Of a DNA stretch of 64,000 nucleotides, positions 1-10,156 are shown one piece after another. The stretch's first letter is position 1. The number at the start of each line of letters is the position of its first letter. Position numbers and translations under genes: made by a program. The DNA comes from Scleromatobacter humisilvae. GTDB lineage: Bacteria > Pseudomonadota > Gammaproteobacteria > Burkholderiales > Burkholderiaceae_C. The stretch is taken from the NCBI RefSeq assembly GCF_023231945.1, contig NZ_JAJLJH010000002.1:310001-374000 (forward strand), written 5' to 3'. The notes under the pieces were generated by a model that saw only the letters and a list, made by a program, of their open reading frames with translations, made no database searches and had not been told where the DNA came from.

Positions 1-2
1 GC

Positions 3-185
3 GCCATGAGCGGCCTGGACCTCGCGGCCTGGTGCCAGGCCAACATCCCGGCGATGGCGGTGATCGTGGCCACCGGCTACACCACGCAGCACATCGACGC
101 GGGCGTGAAGGTGCTCTCCAAGCCGTACTCGATCGAGACGCTGCTGATGGAACTGCAGTACGCGGTGCGCGTGAAGCGGACGTAG
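3..185 (+). CDS. Response regulator receiver domain, C-terminal part (5' end outside window)
   Basis: Reading from base 3 gives about 60 residues that match the second half of a CheY-like receiver: an MSGLDLA segment after the (missing) phospho-acceptor loop, a VIVATGY strand carrying the conserved Thr, and VLSKPYS with the conserved Lys-Pro before the last helix. It stops at a TAG directly after the receiver fold, so the protein either is a single-domain regulator or ends with its receiver domain. Which output or kinase it serves cannot be seen. The next gene starts 46 bases downstream with its own ribosome site. Confidence 0.75.
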   Translation, partial: AMSGLDLAAWCQANIPAMAVIVATGYTTQHIDAGVKVLSKPYSIETLLMELQYAVRVKRT

Positions 186-231
186 GCGCCTCGCTTGCCG
201 GGGTCGGCCCATCCGACGAGGAGGGCACACC

Positions 232-1302
232 ATGACCGAAGTCCGCCGGGGCCAGGCGCCCGGACAGCTTTCCCGCAGCGAGTTCGGCGAGCGCTACCAG
301 GCCTCGTTCCGCGATCCCGCGTTCCAGGCCGAGAAGGAGGCGCTGGTCCGCATCGAGGAGATCGCGTGGATCAACTACAAGGCCGAACGCAAGTCGCCCG
401 TGACGCGCAAGGCCGGCCCGGGCTACGCCGATCCTGACTACGACCTGTCCGTCGACTGGCTGGCCGCCAAGGACGCGATCGCCGCGGCGCAGGCGACGTG
501 GGCCGACGCGACGTCGCCATCGCGCGTGCTGGTGATCAACGGCTCGTCTCGCAACGACGGCAGTTGTCCCGGCGAGATCTCGAAGTCGTTCCGTCTCGCG
601 AAGTGGATGACCGAGGAACTCGAAGGGCAGGGCATGCTGGTCGACACGCTGGACCTGAGCCTGACGACCTCCGAATACGGCCGCAGGATCCACCCGTGCA
701 AGGGGTGCGTGTCGACCGCGATGCCGCTGTGCCATTGGCCCTGCAGCTGCTATCCCAACCACGCGCTGGGGCAGACCGGCGACTGGATGAACGAGATCTA
801 CCCGCGCTGGGTCGCCGCGCACGCCATCGTCATCGTCACGCCGGTCTACTGGTACCAGTCGCCGAGCCCGCTCAAGCTGATGATCGACCGCATGGTCTGT
901 GCCGACGGCGGCAACGACGACCCGTCGTCGACGCACGGCAAGAAGGCGGCGCAGGCCAAGGACCTCGAGATGAAGGGCTGGGACTATCCGCAGCACGTGG
1001 CCGGACGCGCCTACGGGGTGATGGTGCACGGCGACGTCGCCGGCATCGAGGGATCGCGCCGCAGCCTCACCGACTGGCTGGACTGGATGGGCCTCATCGA
1101 CTCCGGCCAGCCGGCGCAGCTCGATCGCTTCATCGGCTACTACGAGCCGTACGCGACGAGCCACGAGACGCTCGATCTCGACCTGCCGGTGCAGCAGGAG
1201 GCGCGCAACGTGGCGCTGGCCGTCGCGCATGCGGTCAAGGAACTGCGCACCGGAACCCTGGCGGCGGTGCAGCCGAATCTCCGGCGACCGCGCCCGAAAT
1301 GA
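232..1302 (+). CDS. NAD(P)H-dependent FMN reductase family (flavodoxin-like) oxidoreductase
   Basis: This 356-residue protein has a core from about residue 95 that matches NADPH-dependent FMN reductases and iron-sulfur flavoproteins. An FMN phosphate loop of the form NGSSRNDGSCPG follows the first strand, and a TPVYWYQSPSPLK segment follows the third strand before an IDR helix. A Cys-rich insert (HPCKGC then CHWPCSC) lies between them and could bind metal or react with thiols. The first 95 residues are an extension I do not recognise. The ATG is preceded by a clear GAGGAG about 8 bases upstream. The substrate is unknown; quinone, flavin or azo/nitro reduction are the family options. Confidence 0.8.
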   Translation: MTEVRRGQAPGQLSRSEFGERYQASFRDPAFQAEKEALVRIEEIAWINYKAERKSPVTRKAGPGYADPDYDLSVDWLAAKDAIAAAQATWADATSPSRVLVINGSSRNDGSCPGEISKSFRLAKWMTEELEGQGMLVDTLDLSLTTSEYGRRIHPCKGCVSTAMPLCHWPCSCYPNHALGQTGDWMNEIYPRWVAAHAIVIVTPVYWYQSPSPLKLMIDRMVCADGGNDDPSSTHGKKAAQAKDLEMKGWDYPQHVAGRAYGVMVHGDVAGIEGSRRSLTDWLDWMGLIDSGQPAQLDRFIGYYEPYATSHETLDLDLPVQQEARNVALAVAHAVKELRTGTLAAVQPNLRRPRPK

Positions 1303-1318
1303 CGCCCGCGGCCGCCCG

Positions 1319-1741
1319 TCAGTGGGAGTGGCCGTGCGGCGGCGGCGCCTTCTTGGCGCCGCGCCTGCGCGCCGGCTGGCAATCGCTGCAGCGTCCGTAG
1401 AGCGTGATCTCGTGGCGCGAGACGCTGAAGCCCGGCGGCGCGAGTCCGGCGAGGTCGCCGGGGCAGTCGTGGACGTCGAACACGCGCTGGCAGGCGTCGC
1501 AGCGGAAATGGTGGTGATGCCCATGCCGCGCGAGCTCGTAGCGCGCGGCCTCGCCCGGCAGCGTCACGACCTGGATCTCGCCGGCGTCGACCAGCGACTT
1601 CAGATTGCGATAGACCGTGGCCAGGCCCAGCGCGGCGACGTGGCGGCGCGCCTCGTCCAGCACCTCGGTGGGCGAGAGCGGGCGTCCGGCGGCGGCGATG
1701 GCCTCTCGGATGGCGGTGTTCTGGCGGGTGGCTCGTTCCAT
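1319..1741 (-). CDS. Fur-family metalloregulator (Zur-like)
   Basis: The protein is 140 residues from the ATG at 1741, chosen because GAGGAT sits about 6 bases upstream; a longer frame starts at 1768. Order of parts: a winged helix over about residues 10-65 with the family signature ATVYRNLKSL, a His cluster (H73, H75-H78), then the structural zinc pairs CDAC (C81, C84) and CSDC (C118, C121), and a His-containing tail. The two CxxC pairs and His cluster are typical of Fur, Zur and PerR. The divergent neighbour is a ZIP transporter, so a zinc-sensing role is the best inference, but the metal cannot be read from sequence. Confidence 0.85.
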   Translation of the reverse strand: MERATRQNTAIREAIAAAGRPLSPTEVLDEARRHVAALGLATVYRNLKSLVDAGEIQVVTLPGEAARYELARHGHHHHFRCDACQRVFDVHDCPGDLAGLAPPGFSVSRHEITLYGRCSDCQPARRRGAKKAPPPHGHSH

Positions 1742-1774
1742 GGCGATCCTCGGTCCAAATTCTGCCACGCCTGA

Positions 1775-1796
1775 TGATATTGAGGATGCATTATCA
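1775..1796. promoter_or_regulatory. Candidate Fur/Zur-type operator between regulator and ZIP gene
   Basis: An AT-rich island in otherwise GC-rich DNA carries the inverted repeat TGATATT, 8 bases, ATTATCA (6 of 7 positions paired), resembling Fur-family boxes. It ends 7 bases before the ZIP start codon and about 35 bases upstream of the regulator start, so one bound dimer could control both genes. No protein binding is shown. Confidence 0.5.
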
Positions 1797-1803
1797 TTAA
1801 GCG

Positions 1804-2553
1804 ATGCTTGCTGGATTCTCCCCGGTCGCCCTGACCGCCGCTGCCGTGGTCTCGACGCTGGCCGGCGGCGCGATGGCGCTGCGCTTCCGCGACCGCCTGC
1901 ACTACCTGCTGGGTTTCACCGCAGGCGTGCTGCTGGGCGTCGTCGCGTTCGACCTGCTGCCGGAGATCTTCGCGCTCGCGCGCACCCACGGCTTCGACCC
2001 GTCGGCCTCGATGATCGCGCTGGTGGTCGGCTTCCTGCTGTTCCACAGCCTCGAGAAGTTCGTGCTCGTGCATCCGGCGCAGGAGGATCACTACTCGCAC
2101 CACCACCATCCCAACGTCGGCCTCGCGTCCGCCGCGGTGCTGGCGGGGCACAGCTGCATGGACGGCGTGGCGATCGGCATCGGCTTCCAGGTGTCGGCGA
2201 TGGTGGGCGTGACCGTTGCGATGGCGGTGATCGCGCACGACTTCTCGGACGGCCTCAACACGGTCAGCCTGATGTTGCGCCACCGGAACTCGACGCGGCG
2301 CGCGCTGACGATGCTGGCGGTCGACGCCGTCGCGCCCCTGGTGGGCGTGCTGCTGACGCTGGCGTTCGCGATCCCGCCGTTCCAGCTCATGACCTACCTC
2401 GGCTTCTTCGCCGGCTTCCTGCTGTACATCGGCGTCTCCGACATCCTGCCCGAGGCCCACTCGCGCGCCGGCCCCGGCGTGGCGACGAAGCTGATCGCGC
2501 TGACCTGCTGCGGCGCGGCCTTCGTCTACGCGGTCGTGCGGCTCTCGCCCTGA
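1804..2553 (+). CDS. ZIP-family divalent metal (zinc) transporter
   Basis: This 249-residue integral membrane protein has about eight hydrophobic segments. The metal-path helices are visible: HSCMDGVAIG (H116, D120) in TM4 and HDFSDGLN (H145, D149) in TM5. A His-rich cytosolic loop (HYSHHHHP, about residues 96-103) lies between TM3 and TM4. These are ZIP hallmarks and imply zinc or related metal uptake across the inner membrane. There is no obvious ribosome site before the ATG and the candidate operator is almost touching it, so the mRNA may be near-leaderless or start at a later codon. It is divergent from a Fur-family regulator. Confidence 0.88.
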   Translation: MLAGFSPVALTAAAVVSTLAGGAMALRFRDRLHYLLGFTAGVLLGVVAFDLLPEIFALARTHGFDPSASMIALVVGFLLFHSLEKFVLVHPAQEDHYSHHHHPNVGLASAAVLAGHSCMDGVAIGIGFQVSAMVGVTVAMAVIAHDFSDGLNTVSLMLRHRNSTRRALTMLAVDAVAPLVGVLLTLAFAIPPFQLMTYLGFFAGFLLYIGVSDILPEAHSRAGPGVATKLIALTCCGAAFVYAVVRLSP

Positions 2554-2554
2554 G

Positions 2555-2641
2555 TCGCTGGGCGTGCCCAACCTCGGCGGCCCCGTGATGACGGCCGGCG
2601 GCGTCGCGTTCGTGATCACGTATGCGTTGCCGAAGAAGTAG
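2555..2641 (+). pseudogene. gcd: Remnant of PQQ-dependent glucose dehydrogenase with internal deletion
   Basis: In frame after the ZIP stop, about 28 codons read SLGVPNLGGPVMTAGG, then VAFV joined to ITYALPKK and a TAG. From memory of membrane-bound quinoprotein glucose dehydrogenases, the first part matches the late propeller segment (VP.LGGP..TAGG..F) and the last part matches the extreme C-terminus (..YALPK). The roughly 60-80 residues that normally separate them are missing, so this looks like a deleted gene relic, not a functional small gene. It has no ribosome site. A database alignment would settle it. Confidence 0.5.
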
Positions 2642-2649
2642 CCGGGAGC

Positions 2650-5217
<2,568 letters not shown>

Positions 5218-5465
5218 GAGACTCCCTTGGCAGCGGCCTGCGTCGTCGCGCAGCGCGTTGGCGGAGGATAAGCGCCCGCGCGACGCCAGCCAACGCACGC
5301 TCGAATGCCTGCGCAAGGCTCAGGGAGGTGCGCGGATCCCCACAGACGGGTAAAGAATAGTTTCTCGGCTGGCGCTGAATTGCCCTTCATTTCCGGCTTT
5401 CATTGCCGATTACGGCCGGCGGGGACTCTCTACGATTCGTTCATCCGAATCAAGGAGTCCGTCCC

Positions 5466-6200
5466 ATGTCGTCCGTCACATCCTCCACCAGCACGATCGT
5501 CTCGCCGTATGCCACGGTCAACGAGCAGATCAAGCCTGGCAAGTTCGAGGCGAACGAGAAGGAATACGGCGTCGCCGGTGCCGCCGTCCTGGGCCTGGGC
5601 GACGCGATCGCCGAAGGCGCCAGCGCCACCGTCTCGCTCAGCGAGAAGGCGCTGGGCGCGGTCGAGGACGCCGGCAAGTACGTCGGCCAGGCGGTCGAGA
5701 CGGGCATCACCGACATCGGCAGCGCCGCGATGGCCGCCTACGCCGCCGTCAAGAACGGCGTCAACAACACGATCCAGGGCGCCGAGGACGCGGGCGCCGC
5801 CGCCTGGGACACGATCAAGGCCGGCGCCGAGGACGTCGCGGGCATGGCCGGCGACGTGGTGCACGCCGCCGAGGCGGGCGCCGCGGCCGTCGCCGACGTC
5901 GCCGTCGACGCCTGGCACGGCGTCGAGCACGTCGCCTCCGAGGCGCTGCACGGCATCGAGAAGGGCACCGACGAACTTGAGCACCTGGGCAGCGAGGCCT
6001 GGACGGCCATCGAAAACGGCTCGCACAAGGCGCGCGACTACGCGGGCACCGCGGTCGACGGCGTCAAGACCGCGGCCGGCTACGTCGGCGACGGCATCAG
6101 CGACGTGGCCGACGGCGTCGGCAACGTCGCCGGCCGGGTCGCCAGCTACGCGACGCTGGGCGTCGCCGGCATCGCGCGCGGCTTCAGCGCGGTCGCCTGA
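5466..6200 (+). CDS. LEA-like Ala-rich amphipathic-helix protein, function unknown
   Basis: This 244-residue protein has no signal peptide. The ATG at 5466 has AAGGAG about 9 bases upstream. After a Ser/Thr-rich head, most of the chain is Ala, Gly, Val, Asp and Glu in repeating amphipathic units such as AEDAGAAAWDTIKAGAEDVAG and VDGVKTAAGYVGDG, reminiscent of 11-residue LEA or apolipoprotein-type helices. It has few bulky residues and no Cys. Such proteins often protect against desiccation or bind membranes, but this is analogy only. It sits 17 bases before a lipoprotein and is the first gene of a three-gene group ending with an FlgH-like lipoprotein. Confidence 0.7.
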   Translation: MSSVTSSTSTIVSPYATVNEQIKPGKFEANEKEYGVAGAAVLGLGDAIAEGASATVSLSEKALGAVEDAGKYVGQAVETGITDIGSAAMAAYAAVKNGVNNTIQGAEDAGAAAWDTIKAGAEDVAGMAGDVVHAAEAGAAAVADVAVDAWHGVEHVASEALHGIEKGTDELEHLGSEAWTAIENGSHKARDYAGTAVDGVKTAAGYVGDGISDVADGVGNVAGRVASYATLGVAGIARGFSAVA

Positions 6201-6217
6201 ACCCGGTCGGATCCACC

Positions 6218-6757
6218 ATGAAGTCCATCAAGATCCTCGCCCTGGCCGCCGCGGCCGTCGTGCTCCCGGGCTGCTCCATCATCAGCCCGGCGCCGGTCAT
6301 CGAGCTCGCGAAGGCCACGGGCGCCGTCGCCGTCAGTGCGATCTCGCACGGCCCCAGCAGCGCCCGCAACACCGTCTATCACGAGCATGCGGCGCTCGAC
6401 GCCGTCTGCGTCGAATACAACCCGCTCACGCCTGACCCGGACATCGCGCCCGCGCTGCAGGCCGAGCTGCGCAACCACGAGATCGACAGCCGCATCTACG
6501 AAGAAGGTGGCGCGCCGAGCTCGTGCAAGTTCCGCGTCACCTACACCGCCGACATCGAATGGGACACACCCCCGTTCGGCACCGGCTACAAGTCCTACAT
6601 CCGCGACGCGACGCTGACGCTGCGTGACGAGAACGGCACCGTGCTCTCGAGCAGCGCCTACGCGCTCGACGGCGCGTTCCAGATGGGCAAGTGGTCCACC
6701 AGCCGCAGCAAGCTGGCCCCCGTCGTCACCGCGCTGGTCACCGGCTTCGACCACTGA
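6218..6757 (+). CDS. Small outer-membrane lipoprotein, unknown (possibly Sbal_3080-like)
   Basis: The protein has 179 residues. The start is followed by a positively charged n-region, a hydrophobic stretch and a lipobox LPGC (Cys at about residue 19), so it should be lipid-anchored. The mature part holds a Cys-containing VCVEYNPLTPD motif, a second Cys in SCKFRVTYTADIEWD, and a C-terminal KLAPVV helix. This pattern recalls the small Sbal_3080-type lipoproteins, from memory only. It is 17 bases after the LEA-like gene and 22 before the FlgH-like gene, so co-transcription is likely. Confidence 0.7.
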   Translation: MKSIKILALAAAAVVLPGCSIISPAPVIELAKATGAVAVSAISHGPSSARNTVYHEHAALDAVCVEYNPLTPDPDIAPALQAELRNHEIDSRIYEEGGAPSSCKFRVTYTADIEWDTPPFGTGYKSYIRDATLTLRDENGTVLSSSAYALDGAFQMGKWSTSRSKLAPVVTALVTGFDH

Positions 6758-6779
6758 TTCGCATCGCCAAGGATCGCCC

Positions 6780-7493
6780 GTGAACCTCTTCGCCTTGTCT
6801 TTCCGCCGCCTGGCGGCCCTGTCCGCGCTCGTCATCGCCGGCGTCCTCGGCGGCTGCGCCTCGCCCTCGCCGCTGGTGCAGGGCCCGGTCTCGGTGCGAC
6901 CCGTGCCGCCGCCGAGCTACGCGGAACGCACCGTCACCGGGGGCATCTACCGCGGCAACATGAACAACGTCGCGCTGTTCTCCGACCAGCGCAAGCCGCA
7001 GGCGATCGGCGACACGATCAAGATCGACATCTCGGAAAGCCTCAACGCGAGCAGCGTCGTCAACAGCGTCAACAGCCGCGACAACTCCGTCACGTCCAAG
7101 GGCCCGGGCACGCATTCGGACAGCCTCGGCTCGCTGCTGAAGGGCCTGGCCAACATGGACGTGGTCGCCTCCGGCAGCGATTCGTTCACCGGCAAGGGCA
7201 ACTCGCAGAACACGTCGACCTTCCAGGCGCGCATCTCGGCCTACGTGATCAACGTGCTGTCCAACGGCAACCTCGTGGTGGCCGGCGAGCGCAGCATGAT
7301 GTTCAACGGCACGCTCAACACGCTGCGCTTCTCGGGCGTGGTCAACCCGCTCGACATCAAGGCCGGCGGCATCGTCGCCTCCGGCGACGTGGCCGACGCC
7401 AAGACCGAGTTGACGGGCTCGGGCGGCACCGCGGACACCGCGTCGCGCAGCTGGCTGCAGAAGCTGCTGACCGACGGCCTGTCCGTCTGGTGA
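6780..7493 (+). CDS. Orphan FlgH-like L-ring lipoprotein
   Basis: The protein is 237 residues from a GTG at 6780 with AAGGA about 7 bases upstream. The signal ends in a lipobox LGGC. The body follows the flagellar L-ring FlgH pattern: ALFSDQRKPQAIGDTIKIDI (metal-independent beta core), a Ser-rich middle, a YVINVLSNGNLVVAGERSM strand pair, RFSGVVNPLDI, then VADAKTEL and a terminal SWLQKLLTDG. FlgH forms the outer-membrane bushing of the flagellar rod. No flgI, flgJ or other rod genes are nearby, so this may be a second, repurposed copy acting with the two upstream genes. Confidence 0.78.
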   Translation: MNLFALSFRRLAALSALVIAGVLGGCASPSPLVQGPVSVRPVPPPSYAERTVTGGIYRGNMNNVALFSDQRKPQAIGDTIKIDISESLNASSVVNSVNSRDNSVTSKGPGTHSDSLGSLLKGLANMDVVASGSDSFTGKGNSQNTSTFQARISAYVINVLSNGNLVVAGERSMMFNGTLNTLRFSGVVNPLDIKAGGIVASGDVADAKTELTGSGGTADTASRSWLQKLLTDGLSVW

Positions 7494-7548
7494 GATGACG
7501 CCCCCCGCCCGCGAAGGTCCGCGGGCAGCCCCCCAAGGGGGCGGCAGG

Positions 7549-7576
7549 CCTTGCTCCGGAGCGGCCGAGCGCGGCG
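7549..7576. repeat. Intergenic repeat, copy 1 (REP-like, 28 bp)
   Basis: A 28-base element whose core contains the perfect palindrome GCTCCGGAGC followed by GGCCGAGCGCGG. It recurs exactly at 11560-11587. Both copies lie a few dozen bases 3' of a plus-strand stop codon and are preceded by a C-run/G-run stem. This looks like a dispersed palindromic element placed at gene ends. The rest of 7494-7744 shows no gene. Confidence 0.6.
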
Positions 7577-7744
7577 GCCGGCTGACGCCCGACGTTTCCC
7601 GATCATGAACGCGGCTTCGCCACTTCGGCGAGGCCGCTTTCGTTTGTGTCAGGACTGCAATGTTTGTCGATGCCGCAGCGCCATGACACGCCTTGCCGTG
7701 CGCGCTATGCTGCGGCGCGTTCACTTCTCGTTACCTGCCGCCGA

Positions 7745-8497
7745 ATGATCACCTGCCTCATCGTCGACGACGACCCCGCGCTGCGCGAACTCGTTGGAGA
7801 CCATCTCACGCGCTACGGCCTGCAGGCCCGTCTCGCCGACAGCGCGGCCGCGATGCGGCGCGAACTCCAGCGTGGCGGCATCGACATCGTCCTGCTCGAC
7901 CTGATGCTGCCCGACGGCGACGGCATCGAGCTGTGCCGCGACCTGCGCATGCATTCGAAGATGCCGGTCATCATGCTGACTGCCCAGGGCGATCCGATCA
8001 GCCGCGTGCTGGGACTCGAGATGGGCGCCGACGACTACGTCGCCAAGCCCTTCGAGCCGCGCGAGCTGCTCGCGCGCATCCACGCGCTGATGCGGCGCAG
8101 CGCCGGCGCGCTGGCCACTTCGCCGGCGGCCGCATCGGGGCCCGAGGGCGCCGCGCCGCGCTTCGAACCCGCCGGCGTTCCCACGTCGCGCGGCTTCGGC
8201 GGCTGGCAGATCGACTGGCGCAACCGCATGCTGATCAGCCCCGAGGGCATCGGGCTGTCGCTGTCCAACGTCGAATACCGGCTGCTGGCGGCCTTCGCCG
8301 AGCACCCGGGCGAGGTGCTCAGCCGCGGCCAGCTCGTCGAGTTGACGCGCAGCGCCGCCAGCGAGAGCAACGAGCGCAGCATCGACCTGGCCGTCTCGCG
8401 GCTGCGCGCCAAGCTGCGAGAGTCCCTTGAGAATCCGCAATTCATCCGCACCGTGAGAGGGCGCGGCTACCAGTTCACGGCCGAACTCGCCCGTTAG
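7745..8497 (+). CDS. OmpR/PhoB-family DNA-binding response regulator (orphan)
   Basis: This 250-residue protein has a receiver (residues 1-118) with acidic pocket DDD at 8-10, phospho-acceptor D52 in LLDLMLPDGDG, the switch Thr in MLTAQGD and Lys in AKPFEPREL. After a long Ala/Pro-rich linker comes a winged-helix trans_reg_C domain (about 155-245) with SNVEYRLLAAFAEHPGEVLSR and a C-terminal RTVRGRGYQF hairpin. It should be a phosphorylation-controlled transcription factor. No histidine kinase is adjacent; the partner may be encoded elsewhere or be the hybrid kinase at 2.6-5.2 kb. Confidence 0.9.
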   Translation: MITCLIVDDDPALRELVGDHLTRYGLQARLADSAAAMRRELQRGGIDIVLLDLMLPDGDGIELCRDLRMHSKMPVIMLTAQGDPISRVLGLEMGADDYVAKPFEPRELLARIHALMRRSAGALATSPAAASGPEGAAPRFEPAGVPTSRGFGGWQIDWRNRMLISPEGIGLSLSNVEYRLLAAFAEHPGEVLSRGQLVELTRSAASESNERSIDLAVSRLRAKLRESLENPQFIRTVRGRGYQFTAELAR

Positions 8498-8547
8498 GCA
8501 TCCCGTTCGCCGCGGGTGGCTACACCCCGCGCCAACGGAGAATCGCC

Positions 8548-8979
8548 ATGCTGCTCGTCTGCCCCCACTGCGCCACCACCAACCGCGTGCCCGAGGATCG
8601 CCTCAAGGACGAGCCGGTCTGCGCCAACTGCGGCACCGCGCTGATGGATGCGAAGCCCGTGGCGCTGAGCGACGCCGTCTTCCCGAAGTTCGTCCGCGCC
8701 ACCGAGGCGCCGGTGCTGGTCGACTTCTGGGCCGCGTGGTGCGGCCCGTGCCGCCAGATGGCGCCGCACTTCGAGGCCGCGGCCAAGTCGCTGCCCGAGG
8801 TGCGCTTCGCCAAGGTCGACAGCGACGCCGCGCAGCAGGCCAGCGCGGCCTACGGCATCCGCAGCATCCCGACGCTGATCCTGTTCAAGGGCGGCAAGGA
8901 AGTGGCGCGGCGCTCGGGGGCGTCGTCGGCAGCCGACATCGCGGCCTGGACGAAGGCGCAGCTCGCGCGCGCCGCCTGA
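8548..8979 (+). CDS. trxC: Thioredoxin 2 (zinc-finger thioredoxin)
   Basis: The protein has 143 residues. Two N-terminal Cys pairs (C5/C8 and C25/C28) form the zinc finger that distinguishes TrxC from TrxA. The thioredoxin fold follows with the active site WCGPC at residues 64-68 and the cis-Pro loop SIPTL. TrxC is a cytosolic disulfide reductase, usually linked to oxidative stress and reduced by thioredoxin reductase. The ATG follows GGAGAA by about 6 bases. A catalase-family gene follows 60 bases downstream on the same strand, consistent with a peroxide-defence pair. Confidence 0.93.
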   Translation: MLLVCPHCATTNRVPEDRLKDEPVCANCGTALMDAKPVALSDAVFPKFVRATEAPVLVDFWAAWCGPCRQMAPHFEAAAKSLPEVRFAKVDSDAAQQASAAYGIRSIPTLILFKGGKEVARRSGASSAADIAAWTKAQLARAA

Positions 8980-9040
8980 CGCCGGTCGGAGCGGCGATTG
9001 CCTGTCGGCGGGTTCCCATCCACCGACCGGAGTCCTGCCC

Positions 9041-10156
9041 ATGTCCTCAACGCTCGCATCCACCAGCGTCGCGCCGCTGCGCTTCCAGGCTTCATACGAG
9101 CAGCTGGAGCCCGACGAGGCGCAGACGCTGGCGGACATCGACGAGCAGATGCACGGGATCCAGGAGAAGACCTACGCCGACGGCGGCAAGGCGCTCCGCA
9201 GCGTGCACGCGAAGAGCCACGGGCTGCTGGTGGGCGAACTGCGCATCCCGGCAGGCCTGCCGCCCGAACTGGCGCAGGGCATCTTCGCCCGCCCCGGCAC
9301 GTTGCCGGTGGTGATGCGGCTGTCCACGACGCCGGGCGACATCCTGCCCGACGACGTCTCCACGCCGCGCGCGATGGCCATCAAGATCATCGGCGTCGAG
9401 GGCGAGCGGCTGCCGGGCACCGAGGGCGACGTCACGCAGGACTTCGTCATGGTCAACGGCCCGGCCTTCAACAAGCCGACCGCGAAGGCCTTCGCCGGCA
9501 ACCTGAAGCTGCTGGCCTCGACCACCGACAAGGCCCAGGGCAGCAAGCAAGTGCTGTCGGCGGCGCTGCGTGGGCTGGAGAAGGCGGTCGAGGCCGTCGG
9601 CGGCAAGAGCGCGACGCTGATCGCGCTCGGCGGCCATCCCGAGACCAACCCGCTGGGCGAGACCTACTTCTCGCAGGTCCCGGTGCTGTTCGGCGACTAC
9701 TTCGGCAAGATCTGCGTGCGCCCGGCCTCGCCGTCGCTGAAGGCGCTGTTCCAGGAGCCGGTCGACCTGAAGGACAAGCCCGACGGCCTGCGCGAGGCCG
9801 TGGCCGCGCATTTCGAGGAGCAGGGCGGCGAGTGGGAGCTGTGCGTGCAGCTGTGCACCGACATCGGGAAGATGCCCGTCGAGGACGCCAGCGTCGTCTG
9901 GGACGAGAAGCTCAGCCCCTACCAGCCGGTGGCGCGCATCGTGATGGGCGCGCAGGCGTCGTGGAGCGACGCGCGCGCGCAGTCCATCGACGCGGGCCTC
10001 GCGTTCAGCCCGTGGCACGGCGTGGCCGCGCACCGGCCGCTGGGCGGCGTGATGCGCGTGCGCAAGGGCGCCTACGAGGCGGCGCAGCGCTTCCGCGCCG
10101 CGAGGAATCAGGTCGGGCTCTCGGAACCGAAGACGATCGGAGACATCGGGCTCTGA
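9041..10156 (+). CDS. Catalase-family heme protein (small, SrpA/y4iL-like)
   Basis: The 371-residue protein resembles the minimal catalase-like family: RLSTTPGDILPD and RAMAIKIIGVEGE match the heme-pocket start, FVMVNGPAFNKP the catalytic-Asn strand, and WHGVAAHRPLGGVMRVRK the C-terminal section near the proximal heme region. It is shorter than monofunctional catalases and lacks their C-terminal flavodoxin-like part. No signal peptide is visible. Peroxide removal or an organic-peroxide peroxidase role is inferred. Its last 49 bases overlap, tail to tail, the end of the opposite DedA-rhodanese gene. Confidence 0.8.
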   Translation: MSSTLASTSVAPLRFQASYEQLEPDEAQTLADIDEQMHGIQEKTYADGGKALRSVHAKSHGLLVGELRIPAGLPPELAQGIFARPGTLPVVMRLSTTPGDILPDDVSTPRAMAIKIIGVEGERLPGTEGDVTQDFVMVNGPAFNKPTAKAFAGNLKLLASTTDKAQGSKQVLSAALRGLEKAVEAVGGKSATLIALGGHPETNPLGETYFSQVPVLFGDYFGKICVRPASPSLKALFQEPVDLKDKPDGLREAVAAHFEEQGGEWELCVQLCTDIGKMPVEDASVVWDEKLSPYQPVARIVMGAQASWSDARAQSIDAGLAFSPWHGVAAHRPLGGVMRVRKGAYEAAQRFRAARNQVGLSEPKTIGDIGL

